This document shows positions 37,782 to 46,802 of a stretch of DNA of 64,000 bases, piece after piece. A program made the translations under genes and the position numbers. The stretch is from NCBI GenBank assembly GCA_001804815.1, contig MHBI01000001.1, positions 31,866-95,865 of the forward strand, read 5' to 3'. A model generated the notes under the pieces. That model saw only the letters and a program-made list of their open reading frames with translations, was not told where the DNA came from and ran no database searches. The number at the start of each line of letters is the position of its first letter. Positions within the stretch are counted from its first letter, which is position 1. The stretch comes from Lentisphaerae bacterium GWF2_50_93. GTDB lineage: Bacteria > Verrucomicrobiota > Lentisphaeria > Victivallales > GWF2-50-93.

Positions 37782-38985
37782 TCCAGAATTTTCCTTCCGC
37801 CAGATTCTTTTCAAGTTCCGAGAAGCGCGACAGGGATTCCCTGCGGAATTCAGGGGAGACGACCACGGCCTTTTCCGCGATCTTCGCACAATATCCGCAT
37901 TCAGCGCAGTCAAGGGATATGCAGTCCTTGTCCTTGAATGCGTCCAGGAAATTCTCAGGAATCATGCGTGAATCTATCCTGACGGGATTCTCCTTTAGAG
38001 GAAAGAGCATTCCCTGCTGGCGGGCGAGATCGAGGAGTGGCTTGAGTTTTGACGGACTTGCCTGAAGGGGCTTGAAGAAATTCCGCAGCGCCCAGAAGCT
38101 TTCCTTCTGCTGGGGTTCGCGGAAGCCGTGCGAGAGCAGGAGTTCGGCGAGGTTTTCCACTGAGCGGCCTTCGGAATACGCCTTTGCGCGTTTCAGCAGT
38201 TCGGAGGAGGGGATGCCGCGTTCGAGGAGCTTGAACCTGGTGTATCCGATTTCGGCATATGATCCCAGATCTTCAGGACGTATCCATCCGGACTTTATGA
38301 AGAGGGACGGATCCTCCAGGCGTTTCCGCGAACATCGCAGGAAGCAGTAGTCTATGAAAAGGGTGCCAGGCTCATCCGATGCGTGGGCGAAACCGTTCTG
38401 GTGGTATGGCTGCATAGGACAGTTCGGCAGGCAGAGATGGTTCGCGATCAGCTGGAGTTCGCAGCGGACGGCCTTGCGGATCCCGCGCAGGCGGCGGAAA
38501 TCCCGGTTGATGGAAAAGCTTTCCAGCGTGATACCGTCGGCTCCGAGCTCCTCCCAGAACCTGGCGCGTTCAGGAGTATCGACCTGCGCATAGATTCCGA
38601 CCTTCACCTTGAATTCAGGAAATCTTTTTTTGACGAGTTCAAGCAGATATGGAGTGGATATGGTAAGCCGTTTGATTCCCATGCCGCCGAGACTGTCCAG
38701 CAGCTTCATCAGGTTCTTCTGCCAGGCGCGTGTCCATTCGCGGTTGCCCATGCAGGAACCGTTCAGCAGGTAGTTGAATGCGATCCCGTGCCTGGAGAGA
38801 AGTCCGACATAGTTCCGCAGAGCCTTCCCTGACACCGGGCTGGACATGTAGCGCGGCCTGCCGCCGCTTACTCCGTCGGCTGGAAATTTCCCGTATACCT
38901 CCTCGACAGAGCAATGCGCCAGCTCCGGAACAATTTCCGGATCATAGTTCGCTGCGAGCGAGAATTTGATGTCAGGATTTCCCAT
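37774..38985 (-). CDS. U32-family protein (UbiU/UbiV-like fold) with extra cysteine cluster
   Basis: A 403-residue TIM-barrel-like U32 protein. Cysteines CLPNC (about 194-198) and DYCFLRCS (about 222-228) look like ligands for an Fe-S cluster, as in UbiU/UbiV. A C-terminal DCAECGYC adds another C-x2-C-x2-C group. UbiU/UbiV carry out O2-independent ring hydroxylation in ubiquinone synthesis; older annotations call the family peptidase. It is the first gene of the U32-methyltransferase-type III PKS group, which suggests hydroxylation of the polyketide ring. The assigned reaction is inference. Confidence 0.75.
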   Translation of the reverse strand: MGNPDIKFSLAANYDPEIVPELAHCSVEEVYGKFPADGVSGGRPRYMSSPVSGKALRNYVGLLSRHGIAFNYLLNGSCMGNREWTRAWQKNLMKLLDSLGGMGIKRLTISTPYLLELVKKRFPEFKVKVGIYAQVDTPERARFWEELGADGITLESFSINRDFRRLRGIRKAVRCELQLIANHLCLPNCPMQPYHQNGFAHASDEPGTLFIDYCFLRCSRKRLEDPSLFIKSGWIRPEDLGSYAEIGYTRFKLLERGIPSSELLKRAKAYSEGRSVENLAELLLSHGFREPQQKESFWALRNFFKPLQASPSKLKPLLDLARQQGMLFPLKENPVRIDSRMIPENFLDAFKDKDCISLDCAECGYCAKIAEKAVVVSPEFRRESLSRFSELEKNLAEGKFWNA

Positions 38986-39635
38986 TTACGTCGTTCTCCA
39001 TTGTCCAACTATACTTATATTCCCTCCTGAAAACAAGTGGCATCAAGTCCCAGATCGTGTTCGAGTGTTCTTAAAGCAGGGACGGGCTTTAGCCTGTCTA
39101 CTATAAGCATTTTTGCATATAAGAAACATTCCTGCTGGCTTCAGTCCCGGAGGGACGAAATGGAAATAGGCAGGGGCTTCAGCCCCTGTTTATTGCCGTA
39201 GTTGTGTTCGCGTGCCATAGGTACGCGATGTCAATATCTCGGTTTTACGGTTTTCACGGCGTACCTGCGGCACGCCTAATTACATATAATCCATTCAACA
39301 GGGGCTGAAGCCCCTGCCTATTTTCATCCTGTCCCGGCCGGGACAGGCAACACACATCAACTTCTGGCATTCCAAAATACGTATAGAAGATAGGGGTTGA
39401 ACCTGTCCCATTCTTAAGATTAAAGGAACGCCGATCTCCAGGTCGGCAATAAGCTGGTCTGGAGACCGGCGCTCCTCCTTCGGGAAAACAAAGAACGCGC
39501 AAACATGCGCTACTACGAACAAATACAGCCATTCTTGAACTCATTTTTAAGTCCGACAGGCTACGCAGGCGACCAGGGCACGTACCTACTTGATGCACAA
39601 ATCCTCGGAAAGGAGTATCAACTGCACAATTGGTG
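38986..39635. repeat. 650-base repeat-rich intergenic region
   Basis: A perfect 27-base inverted repeat (39164-39190 and 39297-39323), each arm itself a hairpin (AGGGGCTTCAGCCCCT), flanks further paired units (GTACGCG/CGGCGTAC). Outer sequences near 39094-39118 and 39346-39412 are inverted versions of each other and recur at 48160-48190 and 48340-48385. A GACCTCCAGGTCGGC/GGTCTGGAGACCGGC pair is at 39424-39478 and a REP-like unit is at 39496-39516. No gene is visible. Confidence 0.65.
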
Positions 39636-40220
39636 CTACTCCTCAATCATCCCATGGAAGATTTCGCTGCCGGCGCCCTTGAAGACATGGCGGTCTGAAA
39701 CAGGAGTCGCCTTTATAACGGCAGGCCAGCGTCCGGGCTGGGGTTTTGATCCTTCGAGCGCCAGCGGTGTGGGGCTTATGTCAGCCATCGTAGGTTTAGC
39801 ATGGACATCCATCCCCCTGACATTGCAGCTGAATTCTATTGGCATTCCATTCGGATCATACGCGTAGATGGAATGTATGAACCCATGGTCTATGACGTCA
39901 GAGGGATTGAATCCGGCGGCATCGAGCTTGTCCTTCAGCTCCCAGAGCTCGTCTTCGGAATCCATGCCGAAGGAGACATGGTCGAAGACGAATGGTCCTC
40001 TGACCGGTTCGCCGTGCTCCTTCGGAGACACCGGTTTGATGCCGGACCATTCGAAGAAGGCTATTGTGTCCTTTGGACTTATCTCGAAGAAGTAATGTCG
40101 GTATCCCGGCCCGCCCAGGCCTGCAATGAGACGCATTCCGAGAAGATCGCGCCAGAATTTTATTGTCGCATCCATGTCGCCTGTCGCCATTGCAAGATGG
40201 TTCACGCCGTTGAATTTCAT
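39636..40220 (-). CDS. VOC (glyoxalase/dioxygenase-superfamily) protein
   Basis: A 194-residue protein with two beta-alpha-beta3 modules. Metal ligands appear as His in VNHLAMATGD (residue 7), His in FDHVSFGM (about 80) and Glu in PNGMPIEFSC (about 131), the usual His-His-Glu set. VOC proteins cover glyoxalases, ring-cleaving dioxygenases and isomerases. It is between the PKS group and a UbiA gene on the other strand. The substrate is unknown; the C-terminal 60 residues are extra. Confidence 0.8.
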   Translation of the reverse strand: MKFNGVNHLAMATGDMDATIKFWRDLLGMRLIAGLGGPGYRHYFFEISPKDTIAFFEWSGIKPVSPKEHGEPVRGPFVFDHVSFGMDSEDELWELKDKLDAAGFNPSDVIDHGFIHSIYAYDPNGMPIEFSCNVRGMDVHAKPTMADISPTPLALEGSKPQPGRWPAVIKATPVSDRHVFKGAGSEIFHGMIEE

Positions 40221-40289
40221 TGGTAAATGCCTCCTTGTCCTTGTTTGTCAAAAAACAAAATATTTATTGCGTGTTCCTTTTCCGAAATA

Positions 40290-40320
40290 CACAGCCAATA
40301 ATGGCTTAACTACAAACAAT
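40290..40320. repeat. Half REP-like unit
   Basis: Hairpin AGCCAATAATGGCT followed by TAACTAC, the complement of GTAGTTA. The same half element is at 52818-52844. It is one arm of the BIME-like family without its partner. Confidence 0.5.
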
Positions 40321-40436
40321 GCGCTCAGTTTCCATAGTTGCTCATTACACCTGTTCCTAAAGATAAATTCCTTCATTGATTGTCTAAAGAGCCTACCGAC
40401 ATCATATTACTTTTCAAACATGGAAGGCCCCGGCAG

Positions 40437-41315
40437 ATGACAAGATCTACTTTCTTACACCTGAGAATACCGTTCTCATATTTCCTCATGCCGGTATTCC
40501 TGCTGGCGGCATGCCTGGCCGACAAGGTGGACTGGATGAACTTCACCATTTCCTTCGCCGTAATCCACCTTCTCCTTTATCCCGCAAGCAATGCCTTCAA
40601 TTCCCTGTATGACAGAGATACGTCAAGCATCGGATGCCTGGAGAACCCGCCGGTGGTCGAGAAGGATCTTCTCATGGTCTCACTGTCTTTCGACGCAGCC
40701 GCGGTGATCGCCGGATTCCTCATCTCATGGCAGTTCGCCGCGGCAATGTTCTTCTACGGGGTCTGTTCCAAGCTCTACAGCTTCGACAAGACCAGGTTGA
40801 AACGGAGACCTGTGTCCAGCTGGCTCGGGACATCGCTGGTACAGGGAGGATTCATCTTCCTGGCTGCGAATTCCGCAATACAGCCCGGCGGCGGATTCCA
40901 TGCTCCTCCAGTAAAGCTACTGCTTGCCGCCGGGATTGTCACCATTTTTCTTATGGGGTTTTACCCTACCACCCAGATCTACCAGCATGCCGAGGACAGA
41001 AGGCGCGGCGACGTTACCATGAGCATGCTTCTTGGAACGAGGGGCACATTCATTTTTTCAGGACTTGCGCTGCTTGCGGCATCGGTTCTATTCTGCATCT
41101 TCTTCGGCAGTTATTACGAGGCGAAAACAGCGACTGCCCTAATCCTCCTGCTGATGCCGTCAGCTGCGTATTTCGCAAAATGGTTCATGTCATGCCTGGA
41201 GGACAACGGCAAGGCCGACTACGGCCATGCCATGCGCTTCAATGTGATCAGCGCGACTGGAATGAACCTGTTCTGCCTCCTGTTTTATCTCTCGCAGCGG
41301 CATGGATGCTTTTGA
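40437..41315 (+). CDS. UbiA-family prenyltransferase
   Basis: A 292-residue membrane protein with about eight transmembrane helices. ATG 40437 has GGAAGG nine bases upstream. The two aspartate-rich motifs are NAFNSLYDRD (about residue 44) and QHAEDRRRGD (about 183), which bind prenyl diphosphate and Mg2+. UbiA enzymes prenylate quinone, haem or phenolic precursors. Nearby type III PKS, methyltransferase and U32 genes, and cydAB just downstream, make a quinone-type product attractive but unproved. Confidence 0.87.
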   Translation: MTRSTFLHLRIPFSYFLMPVFLLAACLADKVDWMNFTISFAVIHLLLYPASNAFNSLYDRDTSSIGCLENPPVVEKDLLMVSLSFDAAAVIAGFLISWQFAAAMFFYGVCSKLYSFDKTRLKRRPVSSWLGTSLVQGGFIFLAANSAIQPGGGFHAPPVKLLLAAGIVTIFLMGFYPTTQIYQHAEDRRRGDVTMSMLLGTRGTFIFSGLALLAASVLFCIFFGSYYEAKTATALILLLMPSAAYFAKWFMSCLEDNGKADYGHAMRFNVISATGMNLFCLLFYLSQRHGCF

Positions 41316-41374
41316 CAAAGCTGTTGTACCGCCGTATATTCCTCAATCAAGGCAATTGCAAAATTGTCGAATCT

Positions 41375-41469
41375 AAGGTAGGGACGGTTCTCCGAACCGT
41401 CCGTTTTTCAGGCGGCGCTCTCCCCGATGTCTCTGGAATCGGGGTAAACTCAGAGAGTCGCCCTACCTT
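41375..41469. repeat. Palindromic repeat before cydA
   Basis: AAGGTAGGG...CCCTACCTT ends enclose GACGGTTCTCCGAACCGTC and GGCGCTCTCCCCGATG...; it is related to the element at 3054-3138. It lies 48 bases before the cydA start and may affect its mRNA leader. Confidence 0.5.
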
Positions 41470-41516
41470 CGCCAACCATGCAATTGGCGCAATCAAGTAA
41501 ATTCTCGGGAGTCGGT

Positions 41517-42851
41517 ATGGATTTCACGACATTGTCCAGGATCCAGTTCGGGGTCACGATAGGGTTCCATTATCTCTTCGCCCTGACGACGCTCGGACTG
41601 GCATTCTACATCCTGCTGCTGGAGTCGCTATACTACTACAGGAAGGACGATGATTTCAGGAGGTTGTCCGACTTCCTCATAAAACTCCTCGCGGTCGTTT
41701 TCGTGTTTGGTGTGACGACTGGGTTCATGATGCCTTTTGCGTTTGGTGCGAACTGGTCGCGCTTCTCGACGTTTGCCGGGCCTGTGTTTGGAATCCACCT
41801 TGTCGTTGAAAGCATCAACGCGTTTTCACTCGAGGCTGTATCGATCGGAGTGCTCATATTTGCCAGGAACAAAGTTTCCAGGGAACTGTACTGGTCCTCG
41901 GCGCTCATGGTTTTTATCGGGTCGCACCTTTCCGGATTCTGGATCGTATCGGCGAATTCATGGATGCAGACGCCTGCCGGCTACGCGCTTGAGAACGGCA
42001 AGGTCGTGCTCACGAGCCTGTTCGACGCCGTCCTCAATCCTACGGCCATCATCAGGTTTGTGCATGTGACCATCGGCGCATGGATAACGGGCAGCGTGCT
42101 GGTCGCGGGGATATCGGCGTTCCACCTCCTGGGGAACAGAGACGTGAAACTGTTCCGCAGGCTTCTCAGGCTCAGCATCCCCCTGATGATGGTGTTCACG
42201 ATCCTGCAGGCCGGACTCGGCCATGTGCACATCATGAAGGTACTTGAACACAATCCAGAGAAGGATGCAGCCTACGAGGGCATATTCCATACTGTCAAAG
42301 GCGCGCCGCTCTACGCCTTCGGGATTCCGGACTCCGGGAACGAGAAGATACATTTCGCCATAGGTATTCCGTACATGCTCAGTTTTCTTGAGACAGGCAG
42401 CTTCACTGCCGAGGTGAAGGGCCTTGAAGAATACCCGAAGGACACCTGGCCTCCTGTAAATGTGATTTTCACGACGTTCCATCTGATGGTGATGCTTGGA
42501 GCCGCCATGATAGCCATAGCCGTTGTCGGAGGATACCTCCAGATGAAGAGGAAGCTGGTCGAGCAGCGGTGGTATTTGCGCGTGCTCATGTTTGCGATCC
42601 CTCTGCCATATCTTGCGAACGAGCTTGGCTGGATCGGGACTGAAATGGGAAGGCAGCCATGGATAATCTACGGCCTCCTGAGGACCGACCAGGCGTCCAC
42701 CACGAGCATCCCTGCGGTACAAGCCGTGGTTTCACTTTCGTTCATCGTCCTGTTGTACTGCCTGCTGAGCTATCTCTTCCTGAAACATTTCACCGCCGCC
42801 GTGAAGAAGGGGCCGGCCGGTTCCGGAGGAAAGGAGGTGGCAGATGGATGA
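41517..42851 (+). CDS. cydA: Cytochrome bd ubiquinol oxidase subunit I
   Basis: A 444-residue membrane protein. ATG 41517 (MDFTTLSRIQFG) has CGGGAG upstream. Haem ligands His in GFHYLFAL (about 19) and His in FVHVTIGAW (about 182), the acid pair in HLVVESINAFSLEA, the Q-loop region GLEEYPKDTWPPV and C-terminal GWIGTEMGRQPW are visible. It reduces O2 to water with quinol at low oxygen. The short Q-loop fits CydA-S. It overlaps cydB by eight bases. Confidence 0.96.
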   Translation: MDFTTLSRIQFGVTIGFHYLFALTTLGLAFYILLLESLYYYRKDDDFRRLSDFLIKLLAVVFVFGVTTGFMMPFAFGANWSRFSTFAGPVFGIHLVVESINAFSLEAVSIGVLIFARNKVSRELYWSSALMVFIGSHLSGFWIVSANSWMQTPAGYALENGKVVLTSLFDAVLNPTAIIRFVHVTIGAWITGSVLVAGISAFHLLGNRDVKLFRRLLRLSIPLMMVFTILQAGLGHVHIMKVLEHNPEKDAAYEGIFHTVKGAPLYAFGIPDSGNEKIHFAIGIPYMLSFLETGSFTAEVKGLEEYPKDTWPPVNVIFTTFHLMVMLGAAMIAIAVVGGYLQMKRKLVEQRWYLRVLMFAIPLPYLANELGWIGTEMGRQPWIIYGLLRTDQASTTSIPAVQAVVSLSFIVLLYCLLSYLFLKHFTAAVKKGPAGSGGKEVADG

Positions 42852-43866
42852 TATCGCCTTATGGCAGATATCGGCATTCGCCTGCCTGATATTCATGATG
42901 TTCATGTACTCCATACTGGACGGCTTCGACCTCGGACTTGGCGTGCTGATCGGATTTGTGACGGAGAACGACGAGGAGAAGAGGGCGCTGCTGGGTCACA
43001 TTGCGCCGTTCTGGGATGGCAATGAAGTCTGGCTTGTCATCGCTGTTTCCACGCTCTTCGGGGCCTTCCCCCAGGCGTACGCGAGCCTGCTGCCGTCCTT
43101 CTATCTGCCATTCCTCTTCATCATAATCCTCTTCGTCTGCAGGGCTATTTCCCTGGAGTTCGCATATTATTCAGGCAAACACGTTTCGAAGACCAGCATC
43201 TGGATATTCTCCGGTTGCAGCTTCCTGGCCTCTTTTCTGGGAATTCTTTTCCTCGGTGTCATGATCTCCGGAATTCCAGCAGGCGAAGGAGGAGTGTTCC
43301 GGATAGGTGCCGGGGACATAATCCGGCCATTGCCCCTGATATTTGCGACAGCATGGCTCCTGATGATGCTCCTGCACAGCATCTCATATCTGACCCGGAA
43401 GAGCGAGGGGGCCTTGAGGGAGCGCCTGATGAAGCTGGCAAAGAGGATGTTCCCGGTCTTCATTGTCCTATACCTGGCAGGAATATTCTTCCTGTATCTG
43501 AAAAGTCCGCAAATAGTCGGAAGGCCGATGGTCCTTGCCGGTGCGGCGATGACGGTTGCAGGCGCGCTGTCATGCCGCTTTGCCATAGGTTCGAAATTTG
43601 AAAGGCACATGTTCGCCTTTTCAACGCTGGGCATGGGCGGAATATGGGTTGTCATGGCAGGTTCAATCTTCCCCAACATTGCGAATCCTGTCCAGGGTGG
43701 GGGTGCCATGATGACGATATATGACAGTTCGGCGCCGCTGAGCACGCTGAGAGTAATTGTACTGTCGGCGCTTTTCGGCATGGTTTCAATACTCTTCTAT
43801 GTTTTTTCGGTATATGCAATATTCAGCCGGAAAGACAAAAAGGTAAAAAGCGAGGTGCCATTATGA
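42844..43866 (+). CDS. cydB: Cytochrome bd ubiquinol oxidase subunit II
   Basis: A 340-residue, eight- or nine-helix membrane protein with the CydB N-terminal FMYSILDGFDLGLGVL and APFWDGNEVWLV. The start lies inside cydA's end and it overlaps the next gene by four bases, so the three genes form one operon. Confidence 0.96.
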   Translation: MDDIALWQISAFACLIFMMFMYSILDGFDLGLGVLIGFVTENDEEKRALLGHIAPFWDGNEVWLVIAVSTLFGAFPQAYASLLPSFYLPFLFIIILFVCRAISLEFAYYSGKHVSKTSIWIFSGCSFLASFLGILFLGVMISGIPAGEGGVFRIGAGDIIRPLPLIFATAWLLMMLLHSISYLTRKSEGALRERLMKLAKRMFPVFIVLYLAGIFFLYLKSPQIVGRPMVLAGAAMTVAGALSCRFAIGSKFERHMFAFSTLGMGGIWVVMAGSIFPNIANPVQGGGAMMTIYDSSAPLSTLRVIVLSALFGMVSILFYVFSVYAIFSRKDKKVKSEVPL

Positions 43867-44444
43867 ATCTTATGGAATTGATCGTTCCGAATGAACTTGT
43901 CGTCTGCAAGGCCTGCGGGTATGTGATGGGGAGGAACTCCCTCAAGGACAAGTGTCCGGCCTGCGGAGTCGCCGCAAAGATGTTTGAGCCTTATGTGGAG
44001 AAGATCTCCCGCTACCGCAGGGTAGTCTTCTTTCTCGACATCCATCCGATCCTCGTGCATTTTCCACAGGCGTTCACCTTCACTATGCTTGTGCTTTCAG
44101 CACTGTGCCTCCTGATGCCGGACGGACGGGAAGGACTGCTTGTCCCGACGCTGAAGACTCTTTCGTTATGTCTTCCGTTCACCGTGTTCCTCGCGGCTGC
44201 GGCCGGGCTGTTCGACGGCAGGACCCGTTTCAGGAAGGTGACAACACCGCTGCTGGTGAAGAAAATCTACATAGGAGGTTTTTTTCTGGTGCTGTCCACG
44301 GTAAACGCATACATGGCGGTCACCATGGCAGTTTCCACGAAGACGCTGGCGGGGATGCTGTTCGTCATTTCCGGCTGCTTCGTCTGCACGTTCCTTCTCG
44401 GGCTGATAGGGGCGAAGCTCATGAACTCGAAGTTCCAGGGATGA
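43863..44444 (+). CDS. Rubredoxin-like / DUF2231 fusion membrane protein
   Basis: A 193-residue protein. Residues about 15-37 hold the iron- or zinc-binding pair VCKACGYVMG and KCPACGVAAKMF. The remainder (LDIHPILVHFPQAF onward) is a DUF2231-type four-helix membrane domain with a conserved His pair. It is translationally coupled to cydB. A role in electron transfer to or protection of the bd oxidase is inferred from context only. Confidence 0.75.
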   Translation: MNLMELIVPNELVVCKACGYVMGRNSLKDKCPACGVAAKMFEPYVEKISRYRRVVFFLDIHPILVHFPQAFTFTMLVLSALCLLMPDGREGLLVPTLKTLSLCLPFTVFLAAAAGLFDGRTRFRKVTTPLLVKKIYIGGFFLVLSTVNAYMAVTMAVSTKTLAGMLFVISGCFVCTFLLGLIGAKLMNSKFQG

Positions 44445-44446
44445 TG

Positions 44447-44914
44447 CTATTTGCCGAAGAATTTCTTCATCAGGGAGGCAATCCTGCCGGACAGGCTTTT
44501 ATTGATTTTCATTTCCTCCTGGAGGAATTTAGCCAGCTTCTTGTCCTGTACCTTGATGTGGTTCACAAACCAGTTTACCATCAGATAGTTCAGCCTGATT
44601 GTAACTTCATCGAAGTGATTGCCTTTGAGCTGCGCCTCAAGCTTCTCGAGTTCAATCCTGAAATACCTGTGGAGGCCCATGTGCTCCCTCAATGACGTGT
44701 ATTTGTTTTCTGTCATCAGGGATTCCTCCATCCCGAAATGCTCGATTATATAGAAGTTGAGGAAATTGAAGGCTTTGAGCACGAAATCTTTGTTCTTGGA
44801 GCCCATGGAATTGTTCAGCAGTGCGTTTACAAGTTTGAAGAACTCCTTGTGCTGGCGATCGATGATTTTTATGCCGGTCTCAAGGTCGGGCTCCCATTTT
44901 ATTTCTCCACCCAT
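44447..44914 (-). CDS. Bacteriohemerythrin
   Basis: A 155-residue protein; ATG 44914 (MGGEIKWEP) has AGGAGA upstream, and the frame stays open upstream without good sequence. Di-iron ligands are in DRQHKEFF, EHFGMEESLM (H-x3-E), REHMGLHRYF (H-x3-H) and VNHIKVQDKK (H-x4-D). It binds O2 reversibly and supports the view of an oxygen-responsive locus. It is two bases from the convergent DUF2231 gene. Confidence 0.93.
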   Translation of the reverse strand: MGGEIKWEPDLETGIKIIDRQHKEFFKLVNALLNNSMGSKNKDFVLKAFNFLNFYIIEHFGMEESLMTENKYTSLREHMGLHRYFRIELEKLEAQLKGNHFDEVTIRLNYLMVNWFVNHIKVQDKKLAKFLQEEMKINKSLSGRIASLMKKFFGK

Positions 44915-45067
44915 GATGTTTCTCCTGTTTGTTAGGACATAGCATGGTAGTAAGTTATCATACATCCGGTGCATATCAAACAGCCATGGGCGGACGGTTT
45001 CCACAGCCTTTCCACTATTTCAACTCCGTTCAGACGCATCTTGTACAACGCCTTTTCCGGCAGCAGC

Positions 45068-45712
45068 TCAAAACTGCTCCCTCCTCAGATCCTCCCATGC
45101 CTCCATAAGATCAATCACTTCGTAGTCATTGACGTCATACCAGTTCTCATATGATGATGCTACGGCGCAGAAGTTGTCAGGTGTCTCTACGGCAACCGCC
45201 TGATCGGCGATATGGGACAATTCAATAAGCCTCATAAGGCTTGTAACTGGTGCCGCTGCGATGATCCTTTTCGCCTTCGCCTTCCGGCATAGCATTATTG
45301 CAGCTTTCATCGTGGAGCCCATTGCAATTCCGTCATCGACTATGATCACGGTCCTGCCTTTGATTTCTGGCAGTGGCTTGCCGCCTCTCAGGACGTCGAC
45401 CCTCCTGGCCGTCTCCTTTTTCTGTTCCCTTATTATTTCCCCGACCACTTCCTTCGAGTAGATGTTGTAGGTGTCATCCAGCATGAATATGCTGCCGTCC
45501 TCGGCTATGGCGCCAAAGCCTGATTCCGGTTCGTCTACGAATGGAAGCTTCCGTGAGACTATGATCGAGAATTCCGCATTCAATTTCCGGGCCACCTCGA
45601 ATCCTACTTCAACCCCGCCGCGGGGAATGGCCAGTACGATGGCGTTCCCGTTCCTGTATTCGGAAAGGGCTTCCGCCAGTTTTTTTCCTGCATGCATCCG
45701 ATCACGGAACAT
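45068..45712 (-). CDS. Phosphoribosyltransferase-domain protein
   Basis: A 214-residue protein; ATG 45712 (MFRDRMHAG) follows GGAGG by seven bases. The PRPP-binding loop is VIIVDDGIAMGSTM. IPRGGVEVGFEVA and DEPESGFGAIAEDG are typical of the stand-alone phosphoribosyltransferase family found near stress proteins. It is divergent from the HPr-like gene, and both flank the palindrome at 45789-45806. The reaction is unknown. Confidence 0.88.
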   Translation of the reverse strand: MFRDRMHAGKKLAEALSEYRNGNAIVLAIPRGGVEVGFEVARKLNAEFSIIVSRKLPFVDEPESGFGAIAEDGSIFMLDDTYNIYSKEVVGEIIREQKKETARRVDVLRGGKPLPEIKGRTVIIVDDGIAMGSTMKAAIMLCRKAKAKRIIAAAPVTSLMRLIELSHIADQAVAVETPDNFCAVASSYENWYDVNDYEVIDLMEAWEDLRREQF

Positions 45713-45788
45713 TTCCAGCCTCCATGTTTGCATAAAAGCTTTCTCCGTTATTAGACAGTCTGTTCCAAGAGTTTTCAACAAGGATTCC

Positions 45789-45824
45789 GGTAGGGTTTTC
45801 CCTACCACAAGGTAGGGTTATTAC
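45789..45824. promoter_or_regulatory. GGTAGGGTTTTCCC regulatory motif (site 1)
   Basis: GGTAGGGTTTTCCCTACC (45789-45806) is a perfect 7-4-7 palindrome, followed by a second copy of the left arm GGTAGGGTTATT (45811-45822). It lies between the divergent phosphoribosyltransferase gene (77 bases) and the HPr-like gene (90 bases). Relatives occur at 47079, 47153, 49489, 60352, 61475 and 61498. Confidence 0.7.
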
Positions 45825-45895
45825 TTATTGAGCATGCGTCCTTCCCGCATTAAAATTAATTAAATCAAAAATAATAGCAACGGAAGGGGCGGCAT

Positions 45896-46183
45896 ATGAA
45901 CACGGATGTGAATCTGTCATCCAGCAAGATTCAGATGAATCTCGATGATGCAAATGGTTTCCATCTGCGTCCGATGGCGAAAGTTGTTCAGATTGCAAGC
46001 CAGTTCCAGTCGGAAGTCTTCATCGAATGCAATGACGTGCGGGCAAATGGAAAGAGCATCCTCGAACTGATGATGCTTCAGATAAGTCCGAAAACGGAAT
46101 TCACCGTGCTCGCATATGGAGATGACTCAACCGATGCTGTCCAGGCGATCCGGGAATTCTTCAGGAATTTCACAGGAGACTGA
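45896..46183 (+). CDS. HPr-like phosphocarrier protein
   Basis: A 95-residue HPr-fold protein. GFHLRPMAK has the phosphorylatable His (residue 23), and ANGKSILELMML has the regulatory Ser equivalent (residue 54). About 15 residues longer at the N-terminus than classical HPr. Its place next to a phosphoribosyltransferase and away from any PTS enzyme suggests a regulatory rather than sugar-transport role. Confidence 0.88.
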   Translation: MNTDVNLSSSKIQMNLDDANGFHLRPMAKVVQIASQFQSEVFIECNDVRANGKSILELMMLQISPKTEFTVLAYGDDSTDAVQAIREFFRNFTGD

Positions 46184-46230
46184 ATATGGAAATTCCAGAC
46201 TCCAGAAAAAGCAAATCAAGCAAAGAATGA

Positions 46231-46312
46231 AAAAGAACAGCCCTTGCGTGCTTAACTACGAACGAATTTCAAATTGCTCTTGTTGGTAGTCAATGCCGCA
46301 AGGCATGTTCTT
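46231..46312. repeat. BIME-like element D
   Basis: Left AGCCCTTGCGTGCT with inner AACTAC; right GGTAGTCA and ATGCCGCAAGGCAT; ends GAACA/TGTTCTT. It lies between the HPr-like and ferredoxin genes. Confidence 0.65.
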
Positions 46313-46385
46313 GTTTGATTTGATTATTGGAATTTTTTTTGCGATTTGAAATTTGGAGTCTGGATTTTAATATAAGGGGGGTGTT

Positions 46386-46574
46386 ATGAAAGTGATCATC
46401 GACAGGGAGGCATGCGTAGGCTGCGGACTTTGCGCGGAGCTGTGTCCGGATTATTTCGAGATGGACAAGGAGAACAAGGCCGTTGTCAACGCGGAGTCGC
46501 CTCCTGTGGGTCTCGAAAAACTCTGTCAGGATGCAGCGTCCCAGTGTCCTGTGGACGCGATAAAATGCACGTGA
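46386..46574 (+). CDS. 4Fe-4S ferredoxin
   Basis: A 62-residue protein with CVGCGLCAELCP (C-x2-C-x2-C-x3-C-P) at the N-terminus and SQCPVDAIKC at the C-terminus, typical of short single-cluster ferredoxins. GGGGGG lies upstream of the ATG. It carries electrons in the cytoplasm; the partner is unknown. Confidence 0.93.
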   Translation: MKVIIDREACVGCGLCAELCPDYFEMDKENKAVVNAESPPVGLEKLCQDAASQCPVDAIKCT

Positions 46575-46617
46575 CAGGGTTGGGTAAAACTCCGGACAGG
46601 TCCAGTTTCGCCTGTTG

Positions 46618-46730
46618 ACCGTCCGCCTCCGCACAACGATGCTTCAGCATCGCCTTAGCGGAGTCGTACAGACTGGACATCCAAAATCCCCCACGTTTTA
46701 TTTCGGTCTATTTGCGATACATGACACTAG
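46618..46730. repeat. Structured dispersed repeat, copy 2
   Basis: CTCCGC (46627) pairs with GCGGAG (46658) around CGATGCTTCAGCATCG (46637-46652); the constant tail TATTTGCGATACATGACACT is at 46709-46728. The stem differs from copy 1 (7201-7330) by paired substitutions, so its structure is likely maintained. Confidence 0.6.
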
Positions 46731-46802
46731 CCTGAATCAAACCACCAGCGCTCCTGTGCGGCAGGAAGCCCCGTGATGCTTGCCAGCCGGATGTCTGCGA
46801 GT

